DNA of 64,000 bases from Actinomycetes bacterium (GTDB lineage Bacteria > Actinomycetota > Actinomycetes > Actinomycetales > Dermatophilaceae), in assembly GCA_029778715.1 (NCBI GenBank), contig JAKOPT010000045.1, positions 62,001 through 126,000 on the forward strand, given 5' to 3'. How positions within the stretch are numbered: position 1 is the stretch's first letter; every line of letters begins with the position of its first letter. The translations under genes were made by a program, and so were the position numbers. Below, in pieces: positions 43,232 through 53,758 of the stretch. Under the pieces are notes generated by a model. It did no database searches. It was not told where the DNA came from and saw only the letters and a program-made list of their open reading frames with translations.

Positions 43232-44677
43232 TCAGCGGCGGATCTGCATCACCACGGCCTTGGGCTCGGTGAAGAACTCGCGGCTGAAGTTGCCGCCCTC
43301 ACGCCCGACGCCGGAATCGCCGACGCCACCGAACGGGGTGCGCAGGTCGCGGATGAAGAAGCAGTTGACCCAGACGGTGCCGGCCCGCAAGTTGGAGGCG
43401 ACCCGGTGGGCGCGCGAGAGGTTCTCGGTGAAGAGCATCGCGTTGAGGCCGTAGCGGGTGTCGTTGGCCAGGTGGACGGCCTCTTCCTCGGTCTCGAACT
43501 TGTTGACGATGCAGACCGGTCCGAAGATCTCCTCGCAGTAGGGCGCGGCGTCCAGAGCCAGCCCGTCGATGATCGTCGGCGTCACCGACCATGAGCCGTC
43601 GGTCGCGACCCCGCCGGTGTGGAAGTGCCCGCCCAGGTCCTTGGCGCCCTCGACATAGGAGACGACCTTCTCGAAGTGGCGCTTGCTCGCGAGCGCACCG
43701 GCGAACTTCACGTTCGGGTCGAACGGGTCGCCGATGGGCAGCGCCTCCGCGGCGGCCTTGAACTTGGCCATGAAGTCGTCGTAGATCGAGGAGTGCACGA
43801 ACAGGCGCGAGCCGGCGAGGCAGATCTGGCCGGCGTTGCGGAAGATCGCCTCGACCGCCCAGTAGACGGCGTTGTCGATGTCGGCGTCCTCGAAGACGAT
43901 GTTCGCGCCCTTGCCGCCGAGTTCGAGGGAGACGGGGGCGAGATGGGTCGCGGCGGAGGCCATGACCATCTTGCCGGTGGTGCTGGAGCCCGTGAAGGTG
44001 ACGCGGTCGACCCGGTCGTCACCGGTGATACTCGAGCCGGCGGGGTGGCCGTAACCGTTGAGGACGTTGAGGACGCCCGGGGGGAATCCGGCCTCGACGG
44101 CGAGTCGGCCGAGGTAGGTCACCGAGGAGGGGGTGTCCTCGGACGGCTTGATGATGCAGGTGTTGCCCCAGGCGATCGCGGGGGCGATCTTCCACGAGGC
44201 CATCATCAGCGGGAAGTTCCAGGGGGAGATCGCGGCGACGACCCCGGCCGGCCCGAACTCGCTGTACGTGTGGTGCCCCGAGTCCATCGGGTAGACCTCG
44301 CCGACGTGATCGCGCTGGTGGTCGGCGAAGAAGCGGAAGTTCCACACCGAGCGGGCGACATCGTGCTTGGCCTGCTCGAACGGCTTGGCCATGTTCTTGG
44401 TGTCGAGCGTCGCGATCTCGGTGGTGCGCTCCTCCATGAGATCGGCGAGTTTGTGGATCATCTTGGCGCGCTCGTTGCGACCCATCCTGGGCCAGGGGCC
44501 CTCGTCGAAGGCCGTGCGCGCGCTGGTGATCGCCCGGTCCGCGTCCTGGGCGCTGCCCTCGGCCGCCTGCGCCCACACCTCCCGGGTGTAGGGGTTCCAG
44601 ACGTCAAAACGCTTGCCGTCGATGGACTCAACTTCCTCGTTGTCAATGATGTGCCCGAAGAACTCCAGCTCGCTCAT
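43232..44677 (-). CDS. 2-hydroxymuconate semialdehyde dehydrogenase-like aldehyde dehydrogenase
   Basis: SLELGGKGANIVFEDAD, FRNAGQICLAGSRLFVH; adjacent to 4-oxalocrotonate branch genes. Confidence 0.85.
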   Translation of the reverse strand: MSELEFFGHIIDNEEVESIDGKRFDVWNPYTREVWAQAAEGSAQDADRAITSARTAFDEGPWPRMGRNERAKMIHKLADLMEERTTEIATLDTKNMAKPFEQAKHDVARSVWNFRFFADHQRDHVGEVYPMDSGHHTYSEFGPAGVVAAISPWNFPLMMASWKIAPAIAWGNTCIIKPSEDTPSSVTYLGRLAVEAGFPPGVLNVLNGYGHPAGSSITGDDRVDRVTFTGSSTTGKMVMASAATHLAPVSLELGGKGANIVFEDADIDNAVYWAVEAIFRNAGQICLAGSRLFVHSSIYDDFMAKFKAAAEALPIGDPFDPNVKFAGALASKRHFEKVVSYVEGAKDLGGHFHTGGVATDGSWSVTPTIIDGLALDAAPYCEEIFGPVCIVNKFETEEEAVHLANDTRYGLNAMLFTENLSRAHRVASNLRAGTVWVNCFFIRDLRTPFGGVGDSGVGREGGNFSREFFTEPKAVVMQIRR

Positions 44678-45170
44678 GGCGTCCACTGTCGGGTCGGGTA
44701 TGCCGTGGGGCGAGGGTCGTTTCCCGCTGCGGAACGCCGATCGCACCCGGGTCGGCGCGCCCCTCGTGTCCACGTCCCGATTCGAGGTAATAGCGCGCGA
44801 ATCTCCCGGCGTTTTTACCTCGAATCAGCCGGGAGATCGCCACGGCGTCGCCACGTTGGCGTAGGCCGGCAGCCGGTTGAGGACGACATACGGCCACGAC
44901 GAAGTCCCGCTACACCCATCTCCGGTCGCCTCCCGACGGCCAACGAGCCCCGGTCGACGCAGGTGTCCGAGACGCTCGAGACCGGCACGTCACCGACCAC
45001 GACGTACGTACCGGGACTCGTCCCCGGGTGCCCGCCCTGTTCGTCCCGGCGGCTCTCATCCTTGCCCGGGGAACGGCATACGTCCAAGGATCGCGCCTCG
45101 TCGGTGAGCCATTGACGCAGCGGTATGCCGTGCGCCGGGCCGCCACCTCCCCCGTATCTCCCCGTCCCTC

Positions 45171-45232
45171 CCCCGCTGATTCGAGGTAAAAACGCACGGA
45201 TCCAGCGGCGTTTTTACCTCGAATCAGCGGGG
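45171..45232. terminator. Perfect 25-bp inverted repeat downstream of tautomerase gene, candidate terminator
   Basis: CCCCGCTGATTCGAGGTAAAAACGC / GCGTTTTTACCTCGAATCAGCGGGG, 12-nt loop. Confidence 0.7.
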
Positions 45233-45262
45233 TGGGCGGGCGGCGGCGCGGGCGGCGCAGGG

Positions 45263-45472
45263 TCAGGTGCGGGGGTCGGGGGCCCCGGCGCGTTCGGCGA
45301 TCGTGACGTCGCCCGCGGCGAAGTGGGCCGCCGGGACCTCACGAACGATGACCCGGATCGCCTCCTTCGGTGCCACCGTCGCGTCGACGATGGCGGCGGT
45401 GATGTTGGAGATCATCTGCCGCACCTGCTGCGGGGTGCGGCCCTGCGTTAGCGTGACCTCGACCAGCGGCAT
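45263..45472 (-). CDS. 4-oxalocrotonate tautomerase
   Basis: MPLVEVTLTQGRTPQQVRQMISNITAAIVDATVAP; N-terminal Pro1. Confidence 0.9.
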   Translation of the reverse strand: MPLVEVTLTQGRTPQQVRQMISNITAAIVDATVAPKEAIRVIVREVPAAHFAAGDVTIAERAGAPDPRT

Positions 45473-46296
45473 CAGGCACTCTCCCCGCCGCTGACGAAAC
45501 ACGTCCCGAGGTTGGTGAAGTGCACCCCGACGGACACCCCGGGCGGGGCGAACACCGCATCGGTCATGCCACCGGTGAGCACGATCCAGCCGGCCTCGAT
45601 GGCGTGCCCGCGCCGGGCCAGGTCGTTGGCCGCCAACGCCAACGCCTCACCCGGATGACCCTGAACCGCGGCGCCGGTCGCCGAGTCGAGGATCTGCCCG
45701 TCGACCTCGACCAAAACCCCCTCGAGGGCCAGGTCCAAGGCGCTCGGCGGCATACCGATCGGGCCCGTCGTGAAGAAGCCGGACGACGCGTTGTCGGCGG
45801 CCACATCCCCGGCGGTGAACCGGAAATTGCGGTAGCGGCTGTCGATGATCTCGAACCCGCCGAGCACCGTCTCGACGGCGGCCATCGCGCTCGCGCACGA
45901 CACCCCCGGCCCTTCGAGGCGCTCGCCCATGACGAACACGATCTCGGGCTCGATCCGCGGGTGGATGAGCCGGTCCTGAGGCACCGGGTCACCCGCGGGC
46001 AGGATCATCGCGTCGGTGAGCCAGGCGACGAACGGGGTGTCGACGCCCATCCGCTGCTGCTTGGCTCGGCTCGTCAGGCCGAGTTTGACGCCGATGAGCT
46101 TCTCGCCGCGCTCGAGGCGTTTGCGCAGGTTGAGGTCCTGGATCGCGTAGCCGGTGTCGAGGTCGAGTTCGGGCCACTCGTCGGTGAACGGCTCGCGGTC
46201 ACGCCGCCCGTCTTCGCAGGCGAGCAACTCGGCGGCGACGGTCTCGATCGTCCAGCCGCCGTCCGGGGCTTTCCCGTATGCCGTCTCGCTCGTCAT
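45472..46296 (-). CDS. 2-oxo-3-hexenedioate (4-oxalocrotonate) decarboxylase
   Basis: GVKLGLTSRAKQQRMGVDTPFVAWLTDAM...RIEPEIVFVMG; operon context. Confidence 0.85.
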   Translation of the reverse strand: MTSETAYGKAPDGGWTIETVAAELLACEDGRRDREPFTDEWPELDLDTGYAIQDLNLRKRLERGEKLIGVKLGLTSRAKQQRMGVDTPFVAWLTDAMILPAGDPVPQDRLIHPRIEPEIVFVMGERLEGPGVSCASAMAAVETVLGGFEIIDSRYRNFRFTAGDVAADNASSGFFTTGPIGMPPSALDLALEGVLVEVDGQILDSATGAAVQGHPGEALALAANDLARRGHAIEAGWIVLTGGMTDAVFAPPGVSVGVHFTNLGTCFVSGGESA

Positions 46297-47432
46297 CAGC
46301 GCACACCCGCCCCGGCGAGGTCGCCGAGTTCTTGTTCCTGCTGCAGTTGCAGCGCGATGTCGATGATCATGTCCTCCTGGCCACCGACGTAGCCGAGGTC
46401 GCCCACGCGCTGGAGGATCTCGTGAGCGGCAACCCCGTAGCGGTCGGCCGCGCGCTCAGCGTGCAGCAAGAACGAGGAGTACACCCCGGCATACCCCTGG
46501 GTGATCGACGCGCGGTCCATCCACGGCAGGCGCGGGATGAACGGGCGCACGACGTCCTCGGCGGCGCTGAGCACCTCACCCAGGTCGAGTCCGGTGCGGA
46601 TGCCGAGCCGCTCGAAGGTCGCGGCGAGCACCTCGGTCGGGGAGTTGCCGGCGCCGGCGCCGAGCGCGCAGAGGGCGCCGTCGATCTGGAGGGCCCCGGC
46701 GCGGTAGGCCAGGACCGAGTTGGCCACGCCCATGGAGAGGTTCTGGTGGCCGTGGAAGCCGACCTGGGCCTCGTGGCCGATCTCGTCGATGACCGCCTTG
46801 ATCCGTTCCTGGGCGGTGTCGAGGAGGAGCGCGCCGGCGGAGTCGACGACGTAGACGCACTGGCAGCCGGCGTCGACCATGATCCGCGCCTGCTGAGCCA
46901 GCACGGCGGGCGAGGCGCGGTGGGAGAGCATCAAGAACCCGACGGTCTCCATGCCGAGGTCGCGCGCCGCGCCGAAGTGCTGGATGGACACGTCGGCCTC
47001 GGTGCAGTGGGTGGCGATCCGGGCCACCGACGCGCCCATCGCGTGGGCCTTCTTGAGGTGGTGGACGGTGCCGAGCCCGGGGAGCATGAGGATGGCGATC
47101 TTGGCCTGCTTGGCCTCTTCGACGGCGGCCTTGATGAGGTCGAACTCGTCGACCTTGGAGAAGCCGTAGTTGAAGCTCGAGCCGCCAAGGCCATCGCCGT
47201 GCGAGACCTCGATGACCTGCACCCCGGCCCGGTCGAGGGCCGAGACGACGCCGCGGACCTGTTCCTCGGTGTACTGGTGGGCCATCGCGTGCGAGCCGTC
47301 GCGCAGCGTGGAGTCGGTGATCCGCAGGTCGGCCGGGCCGCCGGGGGTCTCCAGGTGGTCCCGCACCTCGCTCTCGGTGACCTCGGTCGTGACGACGGGG
47401 ACGTCCTCGGGACGAATCTGCATGTCGCCCAT
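46296..47432 (-). CDS. 4-hydroxy-2-oxovalerate aldolase
   Basis: [22 protein letters not shown]...[13 protein letters not shown]; paired with acetaldehyde dehydrogenase. Confidence 0.95.
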   Translation of the reverse strand: MGDMQIRPEDVPVVTTEVTESEVRDHLETPGGPADLRITDSTLRDGSHAMAHQYTEEQVRGVVSALDRAGVQVIEVSHGDGLGGSSFNYGFSKVDEFDLIKAAVEEAKQAKIAILMLPGLGTVHHLKKAHAMGASVARIATHCTEADVSIQHFGAARDLGMETVGFLMLSHRASPAVLAQQARIMVDAGCQCVYVVDSAGALLLDTAQERIKAVIDEIGHEAQVGFHGHQNLSMGVANSVLAYRAGALQIDGALCALGAGAGNSPTEVLAATFERLGIRTGLDLGEVLSAAEDVVRPFIPRLPWMDRASITQGYAGVYSSFLLHAERAADRYGVAAHEILQRVGDLGYVGGQEDMIIDIALQLQQEQELGDLAGAGVR

Positions 47433-47436
47433 GGCG

Positions 47437-48441
47437 TCAGACTCCTGCCTTCTCGGTGATGACGGTGATCGGGTCGGGGGTGTCGCCCAAGTCGGCGGAC
47501 GACTTCCAGGTCGTCTCGACCCCGAACTTGTGGGCGAGCATGAGGTCGCCGACGCGCGCGGCGGCGGCGGTGATGATGTCGAGGTTGCCGGCGTAGTCGG
47601 GCAGGTAGTCCCCGCGGCCCTTGACCTCGATGGGGATGAACACCCGGCCCATGCCGCGCCACAACTCGCGGGCGTGGTCGAACTGGACGGCCGCGCGCAG
47701 GTGGTAGCCGGGCACGTAGTCCTGGACCCGCTCGACCATCCGGTGGATCGAGTCGAGGATCTTGTCCTGCAGGTCACCGGGCTCGGCGGCCTCGGGCGGG
47801 ATCGCGCAGAACACGCTGTTGCGCATCATGAGCGGCGGCTCGACCGGGTTGAGGATGATGATCGCCTTGCCGTGCTCGGCGCCACCGACAACCTCGAGAG
47901 CCTCCGAGGTGGTCTCGGTGAACTCGTCGATGTTCGCGCGGGTGCCCGGGCCGGCGGACTTGCTGGAGATCGAGGCGACGATCTCGGCATACGGCACCGG
48001 GACGACGTCGGCGACGGCGCGCACCATGGGGGTGGTTGCCTGGCCGCCGCAGGTGATCATGTTGACGTTCATCGCGTCGAGGTTGAACTCGAGGTTGACC
48101 GGCGGGCAGATGTAGGGCCCGACCGCGGCCGGGGTGAGGTCGACGGCGAGGATGCCGGCCTCGGCATACCGGGGCGCGTTGGCGCTGTGCGCCTTCGCCG
48201 AGGTGCACTCGAAGACGATGTCGGGCAACTCGTCCTGGGCGAGCAGCCAGTCGACGCCCTCGTGGCTGGCTTCGAGGCCGACCGACTTGGCGCGGCGCAG
48301 ACCGTCGGAGGCCGGGTCGACGCCGATCATGTAGCGCGGCTCGATGATGTCGCTGCGCCGCATGAGTTTGAACATCAGGTCGGTGCCGATGTTGCCGGGG
48401 CCGACGATCGCCGCGGTCCCCTTGCGGGTCACTGGTGCCAT
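47437..48441 (-). CDS. Acetaldehyde dehydrogenase (acylating)
   Basis: [33 protein letters not shown]. Confidence 0.95.
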   Translation of the reverse strand: MAPVTRKGTAAIVGPGNIGTDLMFKLMRRSDIIEPRYMIGVDPASDGLRRAKSVGLEASHEGVDWLLAQDELPDIVFECTSAKAHSANAPRYAEAGILAVDLTPAAVGPYICPPVNLEFNLDAMNVNMITCGGQATTPMVRAVADVVPVPYAEIVASISSKSAGPGTRANIDEFTETTSEALEVVGGAEHGKAIIILNPVEPPLMMRNSVFCAIPPEAAEPGDLQDKILDSIHRMVERVQDYVPGYHLRAAVQFDHARELWRGMGRVFIPIEVKGRGDYLPDYAGNLDIITAAAARVGDLMLAHKFGVETTWKSSADLGDTPDPITVITEKAGV

Positions 48442-48498
48442 GGTGGCTTCTTTCTCGTATGCCGTGGGGCCTGGTATGCCGTGGGGCTGGGTTCGCCG

Positions 48499-48530
48499 GT
48501 CAACAATCCACCTATTGGTCGATTGTTTAC
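48499..48530. repeat. 32-bp dispersed palindrome, copy 4
   Basis: GTCAACAATCCACCTATTGGTCGATTGTTTAC. Confidence 0.95.
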
Positions 48531-48586
48531 GGGAGTCGGGTGGGAGCGGGGGTGGACGAAGCGGTGGGACGAGGGTGGACGACGGT

Positions 48587-49369
48587 CTAGACGAAGCGGG
48601 CGGTGACCGAACCGAGGCCGGCGAAGGTCGCGGTGAACGAGTCGCCGGCGGCGATCGGCACCATCGCGCAGACGGCGCCGGGGAGGACGACGTGCCCGGC
48701 TTCGAGGACGATGCCGCGCGCGCCGACCGTGTTGGCCAGCCAGACCAGGGAGTTGATCGGCGAGCCGAGGACCGCACCGCCCGCACCGGTGCCGGCGATC
48801 TGGCCGTTGCGGTGGAGGATCGCCCCACCGAGGCGCAGGTCGACGTCGGCCAGGGCCGTGGGGGTCGAGCCGAGGACGACCGCGCCGCTGCTCGCGTTGT
48901 CGGCGATGGTGTCGAGCAGGCCGATCTTCCAGTCCTTGATCCGCGAGTCGACGATCTCGAGGGCCGGCAGCACGAAGTCGATGGCGGCAATCGCCTCGTG
49001 GACCGTGACGCCCGGGCCCTGGAGCGGCTTCTTGAGCACGAAGGCGACCTCGGGCTCGATGCGCGGCTGGACGAACCGGTCGGCCGGGATGGGCAGGTGC
49101 TCGAGGTAGAAGAAGTCGTCGAGCAGGTGCCCGTAGTCGGGCTCGGTCACGCCGAGGAGGCGCTGCATCGCCACGCTCGTCAACCCGACCTTGTGGCCCT
49201 TGACGGTGCGACCACCACTGACCAATTCGTGCATCTGGAGCAGCTGAATCGCGTAGGAGTCGGCCAGTTCCATGCCGTCGTAGGTCGAGGTCAGCGGGTC
49301 GATCGGCTCCCTCGTCGTGTACGCCTCCAGGAGTCGATGGGCGGCTTCGGCCCGGGTGAGGTTGTCCAT
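48587..49369 (-). CDS. 2-keto-4-pentenoate (2-oxopent-4-enoate) hydratase
   Basis: [25 protein letters not shown]...[10 protein letters not shown]. Confidence 0.9.
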   Translation of the reverse strand: MDNLTRAEAAHRLLEAYTTREPIDPLTSTYDGMELADSYAIQLLQMHELVSGGRTVKGHKVGLTSVAMQRLLGVTEPDYGHLLDDFFYLEHLPIPADRFVQPRIEPEVAFVLKKPLQGPGVTVHEAIAAIDFVLPALEIVDSRIKDWKIGLLDTIADNASSGAVVLGSTPTALADVDLRLGGAILHRNGQIAGTGAGGAVLGSPINSLVWLANTVGARGIVLEAGHVVLPGAVCAMVPIAAGDSFTATFAGLGSVTARFV

Positions 49370-49608
49370 GGGACGTGCGGGTCCTTTCGAAGGGGCGCGG
49401 TATGCCGACCGGTTCCGCTGCCTCTCGCGCGGCGGACCCGCGGGGGACAGACGAAGGCGGTGACGATGGCGGTGTTGACGAATCTAGGGCGGTGCTGCGG
49501 GCCCGGCGGGCGACGTTCCACAGTCGAGAACATCGGTTCGAGGGCCCAGTCAAGACACCCGGTCGGTGGCGGGGCCGAGACGGCGGTACTCGTGAGGAGA
49601 CGGTCGGG

Positions 49609-50412
49609 TCAGGCGCCGAGGGACTTGCTCACCCGCCTCGAGGCCGCGGTCAGCAACGGGACGAGCCGCTCGACATCGGGGTCGATGCTCTCGCTCGGCC
49701 CGAACACCGAGACCGAGGCCACCGCCAGTTTGCGGTAGAGCACCGGCACGGCCACCGAGGTGGTGCCCTCGAAACTCTCCGAGTGCGACACGGCATACCC
49801 CTGATGGCGGGCCTGACTGACCACCCGTTCCCAGTCGGCGTGCGTGCGGACGGTGCCGGTGACGCGGGGTGGGAAACCGGAGGCGACGCGCGCGGCATAC
49901 GCCTCCGCATTGAAGGCGGCGATCACCTTGCCCGAACTCGTCGTGTGCGAGGGCAGCCGGCGGCCCCAATGGGAGAGGATGCGCAGGCCGTCGCGGTTGT
50001 GGAGACGTTCGACGAAGACGACATCGGGGCCGTCGGGCACCCCGAAGTTGACCGTGTGGCCGGTCGCCTGGTGGACGTGCCGCAGGACGGGGAGCGCGAC
50101 GTGGCGCATTTCGTTGCGGGCTTGGACGAGTTGGCCGAGCTCGAACAGGTGCAGGCCGAGCCGGTAGAGGCCGGTGTGGTGGTCCTGCTCGATGAACCCG
50201 CGGGTGACGAGGGTGGTGAGCAGACGGTGGGCGGTGGACTTGGCGACGCCGAGGCGGCGGGCGATATCGCTGACGCCGAGTTCGGTGTCGACGGCGAAGC
50301 ATTCGAGGACGTCGAGGGCGGTGCCGACCGATTTGAGGGCCGAGCCGTGGTCGTCGCCGGAGAGGTGGCGTTTTGGGGTGGTGGTGCACCACGCGTCGTC
50401 GGTGATGGACAT
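49609..50412 (-). CDS. IclR-family regulator
   Basis: LGVSDIARRLGVAKSTAHRLLTTLVTRGFIEQD HTH. Confidence 0.93.
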   Translation of the reverse strand: MSITDDAWCTTTPKRHLSGDDHGSALKSVGTALDVLECFAVDTELGVSDIARRLGVAKSTAHRLLTTLVTRGFIEQDHHTGLYRLGLHLFELGQLVQARNEMRHVALPVLRHVHQATGHTVNFGVPDGPDVVFVERLHNRDGLRILSHWGRRLPSHTTSSGKVIAAFNAEAYAARVASGFPPRVTGTVRTHADWERVVSQARHQGYAVSHSESFEGTTSVAVPVLYRKLAVASVSVFGPSESIDPDVERLVPLLTAASRRVSKSLGA

Positions 50413-50483
50413 CGGGGACCTCTTCGTCTCCAGGTTCTGTGTCGCTCCCCACGGTGAGGGGTGGGCTGTGCTTGGATCAATCC

Positions 50484-51251
50484 ATGCGTTCCACTGAACG
50501 GAACACGATGGTGTCGAGGGCCCTGGCTGTGCTGGGTGCCTTCTCGGTGACGGATCCGGTGTTGGGGGTGTCCGAGATCGCCCGCCGATCCGGGCTGCCC
50601 AAGGGGACGACGCACCGGATCATCGCCTCCATGGTCGCCGAGCGGCTCATGGAGCGCGCCGATTCGCCGCGGATCCCCGGCGGCGGCTATCGGCTGGGGA
50701 TGCGCCTGTTCGAGTTGGGCGAACTCGTGCCCGCCCACCGCTCCCTCTCCGCGGCGGCGCTGCCGATCATGGAGGACTTGCGCGAGGCCACCCGCCACCG
50801 GGTGCACCTGGCCGTCTTGGACGGCATCGACGTCCTGTACGTCGAAATCCTCGGCGCCGGAGCCGCGGACGTCTCCTCCCGGGTGGGTGGCCGGTTGCCC
50901 GCGCATGCCACCGGCGTCGGCAAGGTCATGTTGGCGTATGCCGCCCCCTCCGTCGTCGCCGACCGGATCGCCGCGGGTTTGCCGCAGCTGACGGCGCGCA
51001 CCATCTGCGCCCGGGACGCCTTGATCGCCGAGTTGCGCAAGATCCGCACGCACGGTTTCGCCCTGGACATCGAGGAATCGACGGTGGGGGTGTCGTGCGT
51101 GGCGGCGCCGGTGTTCGGTTCGGACCGCTCGATCCGGGCCGGGTTGTCCGTGACCGGGATCACCCGCTCCATCGACCCGGGCACGATCGGCCCGGCCGTG
51201 CGGACCGCGGCGTTCACCCTGACCCGCCAACTCCGCGAATCCGGTTTGTAG
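50484..51251 (+). CDS. IclR-family regulator (ATG at 50508 is an alternative start)
   Basis: LGVSEIARRSGLPKGTTHRIIASMVAERLMER HTH. Confidence 0.92.
   Translation: MRSTERNTMVSRALAVLGAFSVTDPVLGVSEIARRSGLPKGTTHRIIASMVAERLMERADSPRIPGGGYRLGMRLFELGELVPAHRSLSAAALPIMEDLREATRHRVHLAVLDGIDVLYVEILGAGAADVSSRVGGRLPAHATGVGKVMLAYAAPSVVADRIAAGLPQLTARTICARDALIAELRKIRTHGFALDIEESTVGVSCVAAPVFGSDRSIRAGLSVTGITRSIDPGTIGPAVRTAAFTLTRQLRESGL
50488..50504. promoter_or_regulatory. Putative IclR operator GTTCC-N7-GGAAC
   Basis: GTTCCACTGAACGGAAC at the 5' end of the + strand iclR gene. Confidence 0.55.
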
Positions 51252-51279
51252 CCCCCGCGCTCCCCGCCCCACCCGTCCC

Positions 51280-51355
51280 CCTTTTCCCGCCTGAACCGTC
51301 CAACGTCCACTTCGCACAGGAACATTCGGGGTGCGAAGTGCCCCTTTCCCACCGC
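51280..51355. repeat. ~85-bp intergenic element, copy 6
   Basis: CCTTTTCCCGCCTGAACCGTCCAACGTCCACTTCGCACAGGAACATTCGGGGTGCGAAGTGCCCCTTTCCCACC. Confidence 0.93.
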
Positions 51356-51363
51356 AAGATGCG

Positions 51364-52053
51364 CTAGACCGACCACTGGAAGTTGGCGAGCAGGTTCGGC
51401 GACAGACCGCTTTGGAGGATGTCGAGGGCGATCGGATCACCGGCCAACCGAGGAGCCTTCACAGTGGCCCGCAGCGGGACCTCCAGGGGCGCGAAGTAGC
51501 CGGCGACCGGGTGCGGAACGGGCATGGCGCTCAGCCACATCGGCGCCGGGCCGCGACCAGCGGTGGATTCGAGTCCCCACAGTTGCCGGATTCGTTCCAG
51601 CGAGACATCGAGGCTGCGGCCGTCGCCCGAGGTCTTCGTGCATCCAGGAAGAAGTTCATCGTCGGCATATCCCACTCCGACCCCGGCCACGACAAAGATG
51701 GTCCCGGTGTCCCAGACGCCAACAGCCCCCTGGCTGTTCGTCAACCGGATGACGCCAGATCGCCCCGTCACCGATGTGTATTTCACGCTCAGTCCGAGCC
51801 CTGGACGCAATTCCAGATCGTAGGCCTGACGGCGAGCCCCAGCATTCTTGACCTCCAGACCAAAAGATCGCGCGGCGGCTCCGATGATCTGCTCGACCAC
51901 AGCCCCGACGATGAACCTGTTCTCGTAGGGACCGGTGTCGTAGCGGCGAACGCACTCTTCGATGGCGGCCTCTACCTCGCCGGCAATGGTCGCTGACCCA
52001 TGGAGAGCAGCGAAGAACTCCTCGGCGAAACCTCGAGCCTCTCGATAGGACAC
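51364..52053 (-). CDS. Putative type II restriction endonuclease
   Basis: Directly downstream of the m5C methyltransferase on the same strand; possible PD-(D/E)xK-like segment (YDLELRPGLGLSVKYTS); GTG start near 52053 inferred. Confidence 0.6.
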   Translation of the reverse strand: MSYREARGFAEEFFAALHGSATIAGEVEAAIEECVRRYDTGPYENRFIVGAVVEQIIGAAARSFGLEVKNAGARRQAYDLELRPGLGLSVKYTSVTGRSGVIRLTNSQGAVGVWDTGTIFVVAGVGVGYADDELLPGCTKTSGDGRSLDVSLERIRQLWGLESTAGRGPAPMWLSAMPVPHPVAGYFAPLEVPLRATVKAPRLAGDPIALDILQSGLSPNLLANFQWSV

Positions 52054-52138
52054 CTCGACCTCCCACAGTGTGCGTCGCGGCCACGCTAGTCGATGGTCAC
52101 CGCCAGGCCACCTTCTGGATCGACATCGGCGCCGATGC

Positions 52139-53539
52139 TCACCCCGCCGTCGACGACGCGTCGGCGTGTGCGGCATACCTCCGCATCGCCGGCGCAGAAG
52201 GGCTGTCCTGCAGCGGGTTGAGCGGCGCCCTACGGACCGCGGCGACCAAGGGCGAAGGTAGGTCCGCAGCGTCCCGGAGTACATGCTCCCGAAAGACGTG
52301 CCACGCCGCTCCCACCGCAACACCGTTGCCCACCTGCTTGTAGGACGCCTGCAGCCGCTGCCCTTCGAAAGAGAAGTTGCGGGGCAACCCCTGAAGTCGG
52401 GCCGCCTCGTGAGGGGTGATGCGCCGACGCCGAGATCCGATGATCGAGGTCTGGGTGATCGCCACGAGGGCGGGAAGGTAGGTCGGCGCCTTGGCCCTGA
52501 TCCCCGAGGGTCGAAAGTGCATCACCGTGTCCCAGAGCGACGGGGAGTCCTGGGCCTGCCATTCGAGTTTGCGCCGAGAATCCGGGAAACCAGCAAACCC
52601 GGGATTCCGCTTGCGCCACGCATCGATGAGAGCCTTGTTGTCGTCGTAAAAGCGGGCGTTCTTGCGGAGGATGTCGCTCTTCCAGCGGGGAAGCCGCGCC
52701 AACCAGTCAGCGTCAAGCGACCGTTCCGGGTGCCAATCGTCGGCCCACAGCGGGAAGCCGGGGAGGCGAAGCCCCTTGAGGCGCCACATCGATCGCACCA
52801 GATCATCCCAGGTGTCGATCCACTCTTCCTCGGTCGCACTGAGCCGGAATCGCTCGATCCCGGGGATGTCGTCATCGGGATCGAGGATCCAGGACACCTC
52901 CCAGGCCATCGGATCCCAGTCGTCCACCGCGGCGCGCACGACCGTCGGCGGCACCTCTACCCGCGAGCGCCGCGGCCCGACATAGGTCCCCAGGATGAAC
53001 ACCCGGTCGCGGACCTGCGGCGTCCCACCGCGCGCGGGCGGGAGCAGGTGCGGGGAGAACACCGAGGGGGTGCTGGACACGCGGTACCCGATGGTCCGTA
53101 GCGTTTCGATGATCACTTCCCATTCATGGGTATGCCGCGGGCCGGCGATGTTGCGTACGTTCTCCAAGAGGACGACGGCCGGCCGGCGATCTTCGAGGAT
53201 GCGCGCGATGTTCCAAAAGAGCGTGCCGCGCGCTTCTTCCATGCCCCGTTGGAACCCGGATTTCGAGAAGGGCTGGCACGGGAATCCTGCGGCGAGCACA
53301 TCGTGGCTGGGCACCTCGACCTGCCCGTGGTCCGGGGTTGCGGTCGTGATGTCCATGTTGATCGTGGGCCGTTCGCCGCCGGGGAGCGGATCAACCCAGT
53401 TGCGCAGGTAGGTTTCCCGGGCCTCACTGTCGATCTCCGAGATGTAGACACAGCGTCCGCCCGCGTGGTCAAGCATGGCGTGGAAGCCACCGATCCCCGC
53501 GAAGAGATCGACGTAGCGAAACGCTGCTTCCCGGCCCAT
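52139..53539 (-). CDS. DNA (cytosine-5-)-methyltransferase
   Basis: Motif I VDLFAGIGGFHAML, IV AAGFPCQPFSKSGFQ, VI VVLLENVRNI, X GNGVAVGAAW. Confidence 0.95.
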   Translation of the reverse strand: MGREAAFRYVDLFAGIGGFHAMLDHAGGRCVYISEIDSEARETYLRNWVDPLPGGERPTINMDITTATPDHGQVEVPSHDVLAAGFPCQPFSKSGFQRGMEEARGTLFWNIARILEDRRPAVVLLENVRNIAGPRHTHEWEVIIETLRTIGYRVSSTPSVFSPHLLPPARGGTPQVRDRVFILGTYVGPRRSRVEVPPTVVRAAVDDWDPMAWEVSWILDPDDDIPGIERFRLSATEEEWIDTWDDLVRSMWRLKGLRLPGFPLWADDWHPERSLDADWLARLPRWKSDILRKNARFYDDNKALIDAWRKRNPGFAGFPDSRRKLEWQAQDSPSLWDTVMHFRPSGIRAKAPTYLPALVAITQTSIIGSRRRRITPHEAARLQGLPRNFSFEGQRLQASYKQVGNGVAVGAAWHVFREHVLRDAADLPSPLVAAVRRAPLNPLQDSPSAPAMRRYAAHADASSTAG

Positions 53540-53758
53540 GTCGGACAGCTTAACAGCTGACCCTTCAGCTGTCCGGCTGGGCTCGCTGACGTCGCCGAGG
53601 AGTGGTTGGCGAAAGAACACGGTGCCCTCCGGGAGTGTGTACCGCCGCAGGAGCGGCCCCAACGGCAAGAGGCAGCGGTTCGAGGTCCACCTTGCCAGCA
53701 GCCACCGACAAGCCCTCGGTATAACGAAGAGGGCCCAGTCGCCGCCGGTCCAGACCGA

